The position numbers and the translations under genes were made by a program. Of a DNA stretch of 64,000 nt, positions 1-11,437 are shown one piece after another. Below the pieces are notes generated by a model. It was not told where the DNA came from. It saw only the letters and a program-made list of their open reading frames with translations, and ran no database searches. This DNA is from Asterias amurensis. Lineage: Eukaryota; Echinodermata; Asteroidea; Forcipulatida; Asteriidae. Each line of letters begins with the position of its first letter. The first letter of the stretch is position 1. The DNA is taken from NCBI RefSeq assembly GCF_032118995.1, contig NC_092650.1, positions 930,001-994,000 on the forward strand, read 5' to 3'.

Positions 1-169
1 TCACAGGGCTATTTTCGTAGCAAATGTTTCACAGGACTTAAACGTAAGTCAACTGATACGGATTATTTGTTGTGAGTTCCCCATACCACCAGATAGTTGT
101 TGGAATTTTGTCTATCATTGTCACCATTATTATATGGGATTTTAGGCTTTTCATAGTGAGGTATCAATA

Positions 170-330
170 TACATTTGGTTTGCGGTAACACCATGTGGGT
201 ATCTACTTAGTAGATTTTGTTCTTTAGAGAATTGTCTTTAGTTTATATTCTACTACCGCGGAGTTGATTTTCGGAGTTGGAGAGACTTCTCAGTTCTGAA
301 AAGAACTGTCCTGCACCTTAACATGTACCA
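170..330. repeat. Dispersed repeat remnant in the intron of SIAE copy 1
   Basis: The stretch TTTGCGGTAACACCATG followed by a run about AGTAGATTTTGTTCTTTAGAG resembles 63028-63130 (TTTGCGGCAACACCATG and duplicated TTTTTAGTAGTGTTG words). A related piece lies near 53693-53790 (ACTGATCGAAACGTTGAGTT-like). I do not recognise the family. The first 170 bases hold nothing I can name. Confidence 0.45.
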
Positions 331-436
331 CCTTTGCAGAAGGTAGGAAGTCAGCTATTGTTTGGAAGTTTTGTATAATTGTCTTTGTTATTATTTTAAA
401 GAATGATTCAAAATGTTTTGTGATTTGTTTTTACAG

Positions 437-2842
437 GTGAGGCCAACACGAAAAACCCTCCTCCCTATAAGTGTTTATTCCATGCTATGATCGAAGATTG
501 GCGCTTGAAGTGGAATGAAGGCACAGATGGGAGTACAGATCCACAGTTCCCTTTTGGATTCATGCAGGTTGGTCTTCTCAACTTTTGCGTACTAGAAATG
601 AACAGGGTACCAGTCACATTGTGTGCAAGTGACATGGAAGTGTGGCTGGTAACTTTACTCTGGTTAGCGTAATTTTGTTGTACTTGGCAATTATTTATGC
701 TTAAGCAGCTCTTTAATATTGGGCCAGCTGTAAGCCAAACTGATGTAAGCCAAAGTAGGAAACCATGTTACCTCTACCCCCGTGCATCTGACAGAAGAAT
801 TCAAGAAATCCTCTCATTCCTTACAGTGTATCTATCATAATCAATCATAAATAATAATAATAATCAAAGGTTTGCTCGAAGGCGTTGAAGCACAGAAGAA
901 ATAAACAAGCCATTGATGGTTGGCCTCCTGAACCAAGTGGACTTCCAGAAGTGACTTGAATATGTTGAAGTATGTTGTGTCCCTGATGTGATTTAAAAGT
1001 TTATTCCAGCAAAAATGATATTACCTTGTTTTATACATTTTCCTTCACAACTGTAGCTTAGCACTTCAAACTCTCCGAACCCAGAAACAGTTGGTCCATA
1101 CCCTACTCTAAGATGGCATCAGACATTTGACTACGGTTACGTTCCTAATCCCGTCATGAAAAACGTCTTCATGGCGGTCGGTATCGACCTTGTAGACAAG
1201 ACCTCACCGTACGGACCGTAAGTTTCATATATTTTCTAATTTCCACTTTGTGCTGTTTATTTGTGCAAATTTTGATTGCTATTATAAAAGTTGTTCTTAC
1301 TTGTGGTACCATTATCCAAAGAGGTTTAACTCACTAGAAACCATTAAAATGAACATTTTGTTTAGGTGGCACAACTGTACACAAACTGCATTCGAGTTCA
1401 GAAAAATCTGCATTATTCATTCCTAGAAGCAAACACAGTTGGGGTGACTGCGCCTTTTCTGTTGCGGCCCCCAGGGTATGGAACAGTCTTGCCATGCCAA
1501 CAACATCAGACAATATCTACAACACAGACTTTTAAGACATCACTCAAATCTCACCTGTTTGCATGAGCTTTGTGTACGGCGCCATGAGCAAGTACAGCGC
1601 AATGAGCAATGGTCCCTGCCGTGGAATATTGCACCTTATAAATGTTACGATTGATTGATTGATATTCCTTTTTCTAGGATTCACCCACGAGATAAGGAGG
1701 ACATGGGCACCAGACTGTCCTTAGCTGGTCGGGCAGTCGTCTACGGCCAGAATATTACCTTCTCTGGACCATTCCCTTCTGAATTCACAGTCGATACTAA
1801 AACATTGACAGTTCTTATAAAGTATGACAACGGAAATGCAAACATCAGGATTGTCGGAAAGATTGGTTTTGAGGTGAGTTTGGGTATCACTGGAGTGTTT
1901 CCTCTAATAGATTTTACTGAGGTTACTGAGCTTGTGTTTTGGTTACAGCTCTCCTCATGTATAAGACTACCAGATTGTATTCTGTGTAAAAGCCATTGGA
2001 CACTTTCTGAACAGAACAAAAAATAAAAGTACACAGATTTACAAATAACTTACGGGGTTTACAGAAGGTAAAGGTTAAAGACTTGCCTTGAAATATTATT
2101 CCATGAAATGCTTTACTTTTTGAGAAAACATTAAAACAATTATCAATTCTCGATGTCGAGAGATACAGATTTATTTTAAACACATGTCATGACGAAACTT
2201 GCGGAAACAAGGATAGGTTTTCCTCGTTACTTTCTCTCGACTCTGATGACCGATTGAGCCTAAATTTTTACAGGTTTGTTATTTTATATGTAAGTTGTGA
2301 TACACGAAGTGTGGGCCTTTGGACAATACTGTTTACTGATGTTCAATTCATTATAACATTTATTTCCATCCTGAACTGTACAAACCAGATTGCAGAGGAC
2401 AATACTGTGGAGGCATGATCCCTGTAAGCCAAGTTTAGTAGAGTGCCTTTTAATTAGAAGAAAAATGAAAACAAAATTTTATGTCAAGGCCAGGGTATAA
2501 CAATGACCGTCTATTCAAAGACGTGACAGATAGAAACAAACGCATTTTCATTCTTCCAAGTGAAAATTAATTATATTTTTTATGTACAATCTTGCTTTTG
2601 TCTTTTAGATTTGCTGTTCGGCCAATACAACCTGTCAATCTGATGATACGTCATGGGTACCAGCCGAGGTAATCAGTCAGCCGACCCCCTCATCTCTGAT
2701 CGTGTCGTATTATTGCTATAAGAAACAAGCAGTGTCTATCAGGTATCTTTGGAGGGATATGCCGTGTACATTTAAAGGATGTCCTGTGTATAGTGTGGAG
2801 AATAATTTGCCTGGTGCTCCTTTTATTGCAACTTTGTCTTAG
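437..2842 (+). CDS. SIAE: Sialate O-acetylesterase, copy 1 (3' part; gene enters from the left edge)
   Basis: Four coding exons are visible: 437-567, 1057-1217, 1678-1873 and 2609-2842 (TAG stop). All have GT/AG borders and compatible phases. The family removes O-acetyl groups from sialic acids in the lysosome, secretory path or outside the cell. Diagnostic stretches are AMIEDWRLKWNEG, LRWHQTFDYGYVPNP, IHPRDK and PFIATL, in SIAE order; the catalytic serine exon is left of the window. Each exon matches an exon of the complete paralogue at 11438-19986 with only a few amino-acid changes, so this is the older or younger half of a tandem duplication. Oddity: the protein stops at ...FIATLS, right where the paralogue continues into a hydrophobic tail, and the nucleotide match also breaks there. 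The reading frame is intact, so it looks functional and soluble rather than a pseudogene. Confidence 0.93.
590..726 (+). repeat. Fragment of the GGGCCCAATTTCATAGAGCTGC element
   Basis: Right half of an inverted-repeat element: it carries the CCAGTCACA...GTGACATGG centre and ends in AAGCAGCTCTTTAATATTGGGCC. The fuller copy is at 41338-41586 and another at 52751-52952. It sits just behind an SIAE exon in copy 1 and is absent at the same place in copy 2, so it arrived after the duplication or was lost from copy 2. Confidence 0.6.
1367..1670 (+). mobile_element. 3' end of a LINE (CR1/L2-like) in an SIAE intron
   Basis: One frame reads CAFSVAAPRVWNSL and another reads FKTSLKSHLF. These are the typical last residues of a CR1/L2-type reverse transcriptase ORF, here broken by frameshifts. 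The element ends in a (TTGA)n tail directly before the next exon. The same remnant occupies the homologous intron of copy 2 (18553-18815), so the insertion predates the SIAE duplication. Confidence 0.7.
2215..2320 (-). repeat. Fragment of the TTAAAGGCACTGGACAC inverted-repeat element
   Basis: The words GATGACCGATTGAGC, TTTTTACAGGTTTGTTATTTTAT and TTGTGATACACGAAGTG match the inner part of the ~380-bp element seen complete at 53834-54220. Both ends are lost. It lies in the last intron of SIAE copy 1; the neighbouring part of that intron shows no other feature. Confidence 0.55.
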
Positions 2843-3919
2843 TGTCCTAGGAATGAAGAGTATGCTTGAGGTCAAATTCAGTTTTGTATTGGAGTGTCCC
2901 CAAAACGAGGGCTGTGCCCCCCCCAAAATCAAATATGCATCATTGAAATATTGTGTAGTATTACTCATTGTTTTTCTTACAATCTATATGCAGAAGGTTT
3001 TTGTTTTTAAAGTAAGATATTTTTTAATGTTAAAAATAAAAAAGAATAGTTATACAAAAAAGACAAAAAAGGGCATGTATATACCAGCATTGGTATTAAG
3101 GTAAAATGCAAACACAACTGTTTCAATATGCCAGGATAAGAAATGGTATCACCTAATCATTGTGCCAACTTAAAGATTTACTTGATTTTTGCTGATGGAA
3201 AAACTGAAGGGCTTTCAAATGAATTCAGCTCAAAATCATAAGATTTTACTTTCAGGGTTTTTATGAAAGTATGGAGAGTGTTCAAAGACTAGGTCAACAA
3301 GTTTAGGGGGTGGATTCTAAATAAAGGGTTTTGTGTATATTCTTTTAGCTGGATATTTTTATAGATTTGAACTACTTGTGGTAATAAGAACACAATGAAA
3401 GAATGAAATTTTACAGGTGACCAATTGAGCCCAAATCTTGCAATTTTTTGTTAGGGGAAGTATTGGGGATAAGGTAACACTGCTTAACAGCAAGCAGTGT
3501 TTTTGCTTACTATAGCAGGAAAAGTGTGCATAAAGATAGTTGTATATCACAGGTGAGCAAAAATATTAGGCAGCTAGCTTGCGCAGTCACCATGGATTCG
3601 CATTGTTTTAAGACATCATCTACTTTCATCCAGTAAGCACAGGAAGGTTAGCATGTGTGACTACAGTAAGCATCGCTACGAAATGGAAACTTGCTTAGTA
3701 AGCAGAAAACCAACGATTAAGCAGCTCTATGACATTGGTCCCTGAAGTTGACCTTTGAACAATTTATTACTAGTGCCAATGGGTGGAAACAACATTGACA
3801 AATTATATAAAGGAAACGAAGAATAAATTGTATTTCGAATTTTTAACAACACTTTCATGTTACATTCGTCATTATCATACAATGGCAGCTTTATTTTTTT
3901 TTCAACATTTATTTCACTT
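2843..3919. other. 3' flank of SIAE copy 1
   Basis: No coding sequence is supported. From about 3415 to 3760 the sequence resembles 20080-20225 behind SIAE copy 2 (GCAATTTTTTGTTAGGGGAAGTATT) and carries words of the GGGCCCAATTTCATAGAGCTGC element (CTGCTTAACAGCAAGCAG, AAGCAGCTCTATGACATTGG). The part 2838-3400 has no match behind copy 2 and may be inserted DNA. Confidence 0.5.
3035..3040 (+). terminator. Candidate poly(A) signal of SIAE copy 1
   Basis: AATAAA lies about 190 bases after the stop codon in an A/T-rich stretch. A second candidate lies near 5785 in a block conserved after the second copy (near 22288), so a long 3' UTR is also possible. Confidence 0.35.
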
Positions 3920-4310
3920 TTAAAGGAACACGTTGCCTTGGATCGGACGAGTTGGTCTATTAAAAGCGTTTGAAACCGTTTGTTATGAAATGCATATGGT
4001 TAGAAAGATGTTTTAAAAGTAGAATATACTGATCCACACAAGTATCACTCAAAATTGCACGGTTTTCCTTTTACGTCGCGAACTATCACGGTCGGCCATT
4101 TATGGGAGTCAAAATTTTGACTCCCATAAATGGCCGACCGTGTTTTTGGACGAGGTAAAAAGAAATCCACGCAATTTCGAGGCATATTTGTGTAGATCAT
4201 TGTATTCTACTTTTACAATATCTTTCTAACCATATGCATTTTATAACAAACGGTTACAGAACGCTTTTCAAAGACCAACTCGACCGATCCAAGGCAACGT
4301 GTTCCTTTAA
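3920..4310. mobile_element. Foldback element with TTAA ends (391 bp)
   Basis: A nearly perfect palindrome. It starts TTAAAGGAACACGTTGCC and ends with the reverse complement GGCAACGTGTTCCTTTAA. The arms meet in the centre around 4085-4142, where ATTTATGGGAGTCAAAATTT is followed by its mirror. TTAA stands at both ends, as expected for a TTAA target duplication. No ORF is present, so it is a non-autonomous MITE-like element. Confidence 0.85.
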
Positions 4311-4369
4311 AATCATGTTTATTTTGTGAATGTACGGGTTTTCCAGTTTTAAATTGTGATTGTTTCAGT

Positions 4370-4857
4370 TTAAAGGCACTGGGGTGGATTTCACAAAGAG
4401 TTAGGACTAGTCTTATTTCGAGTTAGGACGAGTTACTCGTCCTAACTTAGGACTAGCTGTACGTTGTTGATATCTCTTAGGACTAGTCCTAACTCTTTGT
4501 GAAATCGACCCCTGGACACATGCTAATTGTCAAAGACCATTTTTCTCACTTGGTGTATCACAACATATATGCATAAAATAACAATTACCTCTGTGAACAT
4601 TTGAGCTGAATTGTTCGTCGAAGTGGCAAGAAAACAATTAAAGAAAAAACACCCTTGTTGCACAACTTTGTCTGCTTTGAGATGCATAATAAAAGGCTTC
4701 AGCTGAAGTCTTTTATTATTTCTGTGAGAAATTACCTCTTTCTTTTAAAAACTCTTTACTTCAGAGAGAGAGCTGTTTCCCACATTACTCTTTACCGAGT
4801 AAGTTTTTATGCTAACAATTACTTTGAGTAATTACCAATAGTGTCCAGGGCCTTTCA
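4370..4857. mobile_element. TTAAAGGCACTGGACAC element, split by a nested insertion
   Basis: Begins TTTAAAGGCACT and ends GAGTAATTACCAATAGTGTCC, the termini of the ~380-bp inverted-repeat family. The 5' end is interrupted after the first nine or so bases by a second palindromic element (4381-4512), and the first element resumes with GGACACATGCTAATTGTC. The inner part contains the usual GAAATTACCTCTTTC block. Confidence 0.8.
4381..4512. mobile_element. Palindromic GGGGTGGATTTCACAAAGAG element, nested
   Basis: Starts GGGGTGGATTTCACAAAGAG and ends CTCTTTGTGAAATCGACCCC. Its interior is a series of TTAGGACTAG / CTAGTCCTAA words. It sits inside the element starting at 4370. The junction bases CT may be a two-base target duplication. 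Other copies: 13752-13908, 33689-33840, 55304-55453 and 62044-62213. Confidence 0.85.
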
Positions 4858-6780
4858 ATTATGTTTATTTTGTATGTACCCAGTTTTTAATTGTGATTGT
4901 CATTTTTTATTGATTTACCTGTTGGTTTTGGACCAATTATAGTTAATGGCTGTATAATCTTTATAAAATACAATGACAATAGGATGGCAGTGAAATAATA
5001 CGTTGAAGTTATTTGGTAATTAATCATCTTGCCATTTTTAAATTGATAAATTAGTCTAGGTGCTTACTACTAGATGTGGAAGTGACAAATATTTGCAGTA
5101 CTAAAAAATGTTGAAACATGGTGTAAATTGAAAGTGTATTTTAAAATGTTAATATTTTTAGATGTTATTCTTTAGCAAAGTCTCAGTTACAATTCATCAA
5201 CCAACTTTGTAGTTTAGTCGCCTGTGGAGTAGAATAACTATTGATATGTTTTTAACTTTTTTGCCTTCGAGAAAGACTCGATTATTAATTAATTTTCACA
5301 ACTTTTAAAACAAAAATTGTCATTTGTTTAACTTGATGTTGTCTTTCATGATTTTGTTTTAACCACAGCGGTATAATATGAGGCAAGGACTGCATATTTA
5401 AACAATAAGAATCTACAACTTCTGAAAAATATTGTTATTACCAGGTCACTGCTGGTGGTTCAACCCGCCTCTGATGTGCTGTGTTTCAATGGAATATGAA
5501 AGTTTATGGGTGCCAAAAATTGTTTACAAATTGTGCTCATTCAGACATTTAAAATAAGGAAAATTGCATCAGCTTTGTAACAAACAATTTTAATTTATTA
5601 CATCACAACAATTATTATCCCCAAATACGGGAAAACAGTGGGTAACAGCAAATACTTGTTTTTTGATTTATTGTTGATTTAGACCGTTTCAAATCATGAG
5701 GCCCATTTATAAAATAATTGAAAATATAAATTGTTTAAGTTTCTAATGTACAAGATTCTAATCTGTATAATTGTGAGTAGTAATTGAAAATAAAATAATA
5801 TTAAGATATGCCAAGCCTGAATGAAGTGTCGCTTACCATTATTACTATTATTAATTGTTGATCGCCAATGAGAAAACTTTGGTGGGTGCATATGCAACAA
5901 TTCATGCACCAAACTGATCAACCTAATTTGCAGGCCCAAAAAATATGATGTTTGGGTGTGTAATTTTACCACAACCTGGGGGTCCTGTGCTTCCACTTTC
6001 GAGGTGACTTCATAAATCTTGGCTTTGATTTTATGTAGTCCTTTTTTCTAGCTTGGGAACTGGAAAAGTGCTACATGAAAACTGGCAGCAAGTAAATCGG
6101 GGAAAGGAATGCTTTCAAGTGTGTTTTTTTCTGGCTAAAATAAAAAAAAACATTCCGAAAGGCCTATATTTCAGAGATCATTCCGGAGTTTGTACCCGAG
6201 ACCTTAGCGGTGACAGGAAAGGGTAAGGACAGTTTCAGCAACAAGGAAATTCTCTGAGAATATCACACCATGGCAAATCTTACTGCACGGATTTTCTATG
6301 AACTGCCTCAGTAATGATTTTCTGCCAAATGAAAATGTTCTAAATAAGCTGCATATTCCTTTATTTTAAAAAGCAGCTGTATCGACTATAGAGTCTGCCA
6401 ATCTCCCTTAGCACAGCTATAGCCTCACTTTGCTTTGATTTGAGGAATGTACATACTCTGCAAAAACCACAATAATTATTTAGTTATTAAAAAAAGATAG
6501 TTCAATCCTTAACTTAGAAATTTTGTAACCCCAACAATAACAAATGAACGAGTCTTCTTTTTGAAAGCGTTTGATTGGACAACACGTTTATGCAGCAAAG
6601 TTTGCATTTGCATAACTGATTAAGTTTATAATAATATAAACTATTATCAGGAAACTCCGGGATCGTCAAGATAAGAGACCTCTTTCATCACACGAGAAAG
6701 AGAGACTTAAATCAAGTCTAATATTAATAAGGTCAATGTTTAGTGCGGTATGTGTGACGTCATACTTGCACGATACACAC
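4858..6780. repeat. 3' flank shared with SIAE copy 2 (segmental duplication)
   Basis: Several blocks match 21230-22700 in the same order: GTTGAAACATGGTGT, AATTGAAAATAAAATAATAT, TATGCCAAGCCTGAATGAAG versus TATGCCAGGCCTGAAGGACG, and TTTGGTGGGTGCAT. Similarity is clear but interrupted, so the duplicated unit extends at least 3 kb past the stop codon. No gene is seen. Confidence 0.65.
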
Positions 6781-6819
6781 ATTGTGTGATGGCCTGGGAT
6801 GGGGATGGTTAATTAGGGG

Positions 6820-7088
6820 CGGCGGCAATGCTGCAATGCCAAAAATGACAATAATGCACCTGTGGCGGTTTCAGTCTTCCGCCGTGTTCAGTTTTCCGGG
6901 TGACGTAGCCGGACATTTCACCACGTTGTTGGAACGGTTTAAGCTTTCCGGCGTGTTCAGTTTTCCGGGTGACGCTGCATTGTTGATAATCATATTTTGT
7001 CATAAATCAGCCGCGGCCGGCGGAGTGCACATCATCCGTAGCCGTGATGATGGCCTTGGTGCGTTGTCTTTCTATTCAGAAGGTAAGT
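6820..7088 (+). other. GC-rich segment with short tandem duplication and a strong splice donor
   Basis: CpG-rich against its surroundings. A unit ending TCCGSCGTGTTCAGTTTTCCGGGTGACG occurs twice (about 6881-6908 and 6948-6975). At 7084 a perfect donor (GTAAGTATGG) follows ...CTATTCAGAAG. It could be an untranslated first exon and promoter for the SIAE gene starting at 11438, whose coding exon 1 is preceded by a good acceptor, but no transcript evidence is available. Confidence 0.3.
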
Positions 7089-7689
7089 ATGGATTCGAGA
7101 CACCCTTTTTAAACCCAAATGAATGATGTAGTCCAGTAGATCAATGTTTACGATTACACATCCTCTGCCCTCCCTCCCCCTATCTATTCCTACCACTGCC
7201 GGGTTGCTAACCAATACTCCCCACTTTAGCTAGTCGACCGAGGTCGCATGTTGAGATTTGACCATCCTTGTCTATCTCTCATAAAAATTGGTTGGGAAGA
7301 TCAGCTGGAAGCCCGATGTTCCTAGCAACTACATTTGTATAGCTGCGATCTTCTGTCTTCCCCTTTTCCTCCTTCCATATTTTCGGTGACCGTCCCAGGC
7401 CAGGGGATATAATATAAGCAAAGCTGATCGAGAGACTTATTCTTTGTTTTGTATTGCACATGCGAGTCTCAGACCAATAAAATGAAGAGTCTATTTAATG
7501 AATAGGATTAAGGAAGTCAAGGTGAAGCTTGTTTCAATCAGGATCTTCTCAGCGCGGAATTCACCTCGCCCTGATCATCATATTGCCATGACAACGCTGC
7601 ACTCCTTCCCTTCAGTGGCACTGCCACTGCGGCGCGAGCCTACACTATAATCCAATGCATTTTCTTTCGAGGAAATGGACGTTGGTTAA

Positions 7690-7860
7690 ACAAAACCGTT
7701 TCCCAACACGCTTGGGCAAAGTTAACCAAATTATTGGTTAACTGATTGGTCCAATGTGTATATTATTGTAGTTGGGCAAGATTTGCCCGATAAGTTGGTC
7801 AAAATTACCACAGTTACCAATGGTGTTGTGCTTAAAGCTTTCTGGTTGTTGGGCAAAGTT
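7690..7860. repeat. Cluster of TTGGGCAA / TTGGTTAA words
   Basis: CTTGGGCAAAGTTAACCAA, GTTGGGCAAGATTTGCCCG and GTTGTTGGGCAAAGTTCCC follow one another. They resemble the denser cluster at 9630-9900 and may be the other end, or a decayed copy, of the same element. The DNA from 7861 to 9600 shows no gene or repeat I can support. Confidence 0.45.
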
Positions 7861-9629
7861 CCCGGTGCGCATTTTATTATTGCAAGTACAACGTTCGTAC
7901 TGTATGTAGTAGTATAGTAGGCCATACACATACACATACAAGCAACATCATGGCGGCTGGCTGTCAAAAATACTCTTCGAGATTGGGGAATGGAGTGCTT
8001 CTCTGAAACATTCTAGGTAATGTGGGAACTTGGAAATAATAGGTCGAGTTTGTTTACGTCAGTGGTTGTTGTGATCGTCCGCCATGGAAACAGGACGTCA
8101 CTGCCTTTTGGTAAACATGTAGATTAAAATAATAATCTGCATTTCATGATGTATAAACGATTTAATTATGTTCAGTAACTTTTAATGTGAGTATTACTGC
8201 CCAGCTGCCGTTGTGGATACCATTATGCCTTTGTTTAGGCTTCGCGCATTAATATGCGAACGTGTGAGTAGGCCGTCTGCGAGCTATATGCAGTTGGGGT
8301 CACACTGTTATTTTGGCGTGCGATGTAACCACACCATTTTCTACTGCTGGCAGTTGGTGAGTAAATCTTCATTGACATAATTATTGTAATCTTATAAGAC
8401 TCTACATTCAATATAAAGAGGTTATAAAGAGTTAATTACTATACGTTTATGACCCCATAAAGGTAGCAAGACTGTTTACTTTATTTTATAAAACACTATC
8501 GTTGTGTACTCTTTTCACCAGTAGCAATCTATACACTGGACTTGACTTGATGTCATTGATTTGTCGTCAGTAGTCTACTGGCGGTGTTGGTTGAGTTTTA
8601 TAACCTATACTGATGTACTCAGCTTTATTGTAAACAGACACTCACCATAATAACTGTGTCAGGATAATTATATTATATTAAAAACAATTGGTTTGTTCTG
8701 TTTGTCTTTGAACATAGGGATATATATATATAAGGATAATCAACGGATATAAAGATATGGAAATATAGAGAGACATATTTCGAATTCAAGAGGATTAATA
8801 AATAAAGGTTGATGAAGAGAGTTCTTGAGTCATGGTGTAAACGAGTGGTAAATTGATCTCCTGACCGGGGGAACACTCCCCCAAAACCCGGCAACGCTCA
8901 ACCGTAGCCAAACAGGGACCGCGCCGCCTGCGAATCCCTACAGTAAGATGCTAACAACGACCAATATTTAAAGGTATACCCATAGAATACACTGATTCAT
9001 GTGTAGGAACACAGTTTAGTTTCCAGAAGTAAAGTAGGACGGAGCCCACCGTGCATAGATTGATGTTTACTCCCGTGTAGTGGGGGAATGGCTGCACAGT
9101 CCGTTGTCGTTAACGATCGAAAGACAAGGGTTAGATTGAATCCGTTGTGTTCCAGACTTTTTGATCGGGCTCAGTTATCTTGTCAAAATTATATAAAGCC
9201 AATATAATTCGGAAATCATAATTAAAAAAAGGATTAAAAAAGCAGTGAACACTGTTGATTGCTGACTCTTTTACCAGGTTACTTCTGACATTTATTTACC
9301 TCATCAGATCGAAAAATACTACGCTGCCCAGCTTCCAGCAGATACAACAAAGCAGAAGTTGAAGCAAAAGTGAATAGGAATGGCTGGCTGAAAACATATA
9401 ACTGCACATATCAGATGAATCCAGTGTGGATAGAGTACCGCAAATTAGATGCCCTTTCCGAATTGAAGTTTTTGTTGCATCATTTTACGTTTAAAAAAAG
9501 GGCACTCATCTTCCTCTTTTTGAAAAAAATCCAGACGATCAACGTATATTTTTATTTTTTGGCCTAACCAACAATTGAATAAAGGAGTAACCAACAAAAA
9601 TACTCAATCATTGCAATTTTTGTTGGGTA

Positions 9630-9900
9630 ACAACCTTTGCCCAACACGGTTGCCCAACGTTGGTTCAAATATCAACTGACTACATTATTGGGTAACATTT
9701 TAACCAACATAATGGTAAACAAACTTGCCCAACTATTAGTCAAAAAATATTACCCAACTTTTGGGTAAAATGATTTGACCAACTTGTTTTGTCAAACTGT
9801 TTGCCCAACTATTGGATAAACGTTATTGCCCAACCACTGTTGGTTAAATTATGCCCAATTATGTAGCCAGTTGATATTTGAACCAACGTTGGGCAAACAA
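9630..9900. mobile_element. Foldback element made of TTGCCCAAC words
   Basis: Two arms of about 45 bases are reverse complements: 9650-9692 (GCCCAACGTTGGTTCAAATA...) and 9850-9895 (...TATTTGAACCAACGTTGGGC). Between them GCCCAACT, ACCCAACTTTTGGGT and similar words alternate in both orientations. No ORF is present. Confidence 0.7.
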
Positions 9901-9974
9901 AATGGGCAATTTTTGACCAACGAGATTTGCAGTGCAGACTATAGTAATAAAATTGCTATAATTGTCACATCAAA

Positions 9975-10320
9975 TTTGCATGCAAATGTCCCTTGTGACC
10001 CTCCCAAAAACAAGTATTTAAAAAAAAGGAAGTGGGGAAAATATGCATAATTTGCATAAATTAAAATCACTCCTTTTTTGCTTCTACTTTCATTTTATAT
10101 CTACGCACATGCCAAGATAGAAGTAGAAATGATATCATTATCACACCATATTGCATGCAAGTGTCTCTTGAACACTCCCAAACAACGTATAAAACAAGAG
10201 GAAAAGGAAGTAAGGGAAATATGTATAATTTGCATAAATTAAGAATGGCCTCTTTACGCCCATATCTCGTTAGTAGAAGAAATGGTATCATTTTTGGCAT
10301 GTATAACCACTGCATGTTTC
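9975..10320. repeat. Tandem repeat, about 176-bp unit, two copies
   Basis: GCATGCAAATGTCCCTTGTG near 9977 recurs as GCATGCAAGTGTCTCTTGAA near 10153. Both are followed by AAGGAAGT, a TATGCATAATTTGCATAAATTA-like block, and an ATAGAAGTAGAAATGATATCATT-like end. It abuts the next satellite. Confidence 0.7.
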
Positions 10321-10327
10321 CCAAATA

Positions 10328-11060
10328 CTGGAACCCCGATGACCATGATAGGGCATAATAACTTTGTAAAGTTTGGAACCTCCCTAACATCTTCTGACCC
10401 AGTGGTGGCCAGTCCAAGGTGTGTCGAACATAACTGAAAGGGGCAGTCAATATTGTAATAATAGTGTTTTTGTACGCACTACAAGTAAACAAATTAAATT
10501 AAAATGTACTGGAACCCCCATGACCGGGCTAAAGATTTTAGTTTTGTAAAGTTTGGAGCCTACCTAACATTTTCTGACCTAGTAGTGACCGGTCCAAGGC
10601 GTCGAACATAACTTAAAGGAACAGTCAAATATTTTGTTAATTTGTGGTGCATTGTAATACGCACGTAATCCTAATTAAATAAGTTTAATTAAAAAAGACT
10701 GGAGCCCCCATGACTGGGCTAGGCATAATAATTAATTAATTTAGTAAATTTTGGAACCTCCCCAACATCTTCTGACCCAGTGGTGCCCCGGTCCAAGGCG
10801 TCAAACTTAAAGGGCAGTCAAGTATTTTGTTAACTTATAGTGCATTGTATAATACGAAAGTAATCCTAATTAAATAAATTTAATTAAAAATTACTGGAAC
10901 CCACATGCCTGGACTAGGCATAATATTTTTTTAAATTTGGAACCTGCTTAACATCCCCTGACCCAGTGGTGCCCGGTCCAAGGCATCAAACAAAGTTTAA
11001 AGGAGCAGTCAATATTGCATTTCTTGTTAGTACATATACGCATGTAAATTTAATAAATAA
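10328..11060. repeat. Satellite array, 181-195-bp unit, four copies
   Basis: Units start at 10328, 10509, 10699 and 10894 with CTGGARCCCNNATG. Each contains AAGTTTGGAACCT, CTGACCCAGTGGTG, GGTCCAAGGCGTC and, in three of four, TAATCCTAATTAAAT-like ends. Divergence between units is visible. The array lies about 400 bp upstream of SIAE copy 2. Confidence 0.85.
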
Positions 11061-11344
11061 ACCTTTTTTTCTTTTCTTTTCTGTTCTATTCCCCCTAAAA
11101 CCCTAAAAATTCCTGAGATTTCAAACACAAACTGAATACACAGGAGGGGTACCCTGAATGGAGCCTTAGACTAGTTTCATCCTTCTGAAGTGGAAACTAA
11201 TACAGCATCCAATTGCTCTTAGACCCAGTTACTTAGGCGCTAGTACGACCCATAATGACAAATTTAGAGCGAAAAAAGAGAGTACAACGCCCCAGTAACT
11301 GAGTCTACCTTGCTCTATAAACTTATTGATTACAAACTGTTTTA

Positions 11345-11437
11345 CCCACTGTCTCTCTCTCTATAAACAGAAGTTTTGTCAGCACTTTCCAATAAAGTTT
11401 TAGCATTGGAGACGACACACCCAGTGAGTGTGAAACC
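11345..11437 (+). promoter_or_regulatory. Start region of SIAE copy 2: TATA-like word or splice acceptor
   Basis: A CTCTCTCTCT tract runs into CTATAAACAG at 11361-11370. It can be read as a TATA-like box (TATAAAC), or as a polypyrimidine tract plus CAG acceptor making the ATG exon begin at 11371. The second reading would fit an upstream non-coding exon. The sequence alone does not decide. Confidence 0.4.

Noticed and set aside
437..2842. SIAE copy 1 as a pseudogene
   Set aside because: All four visible exons keep frame, splice sites and signature motifs. The altered C-terminus falls after the region where vertebrate SIAE itself ends.
6782..7126. 114-codon open frame on the plus strand in the GC-rich patch
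   Set aside because: Produced by a short tandem duplication, and it also reads through a consensus donor. No conserved domain visible.
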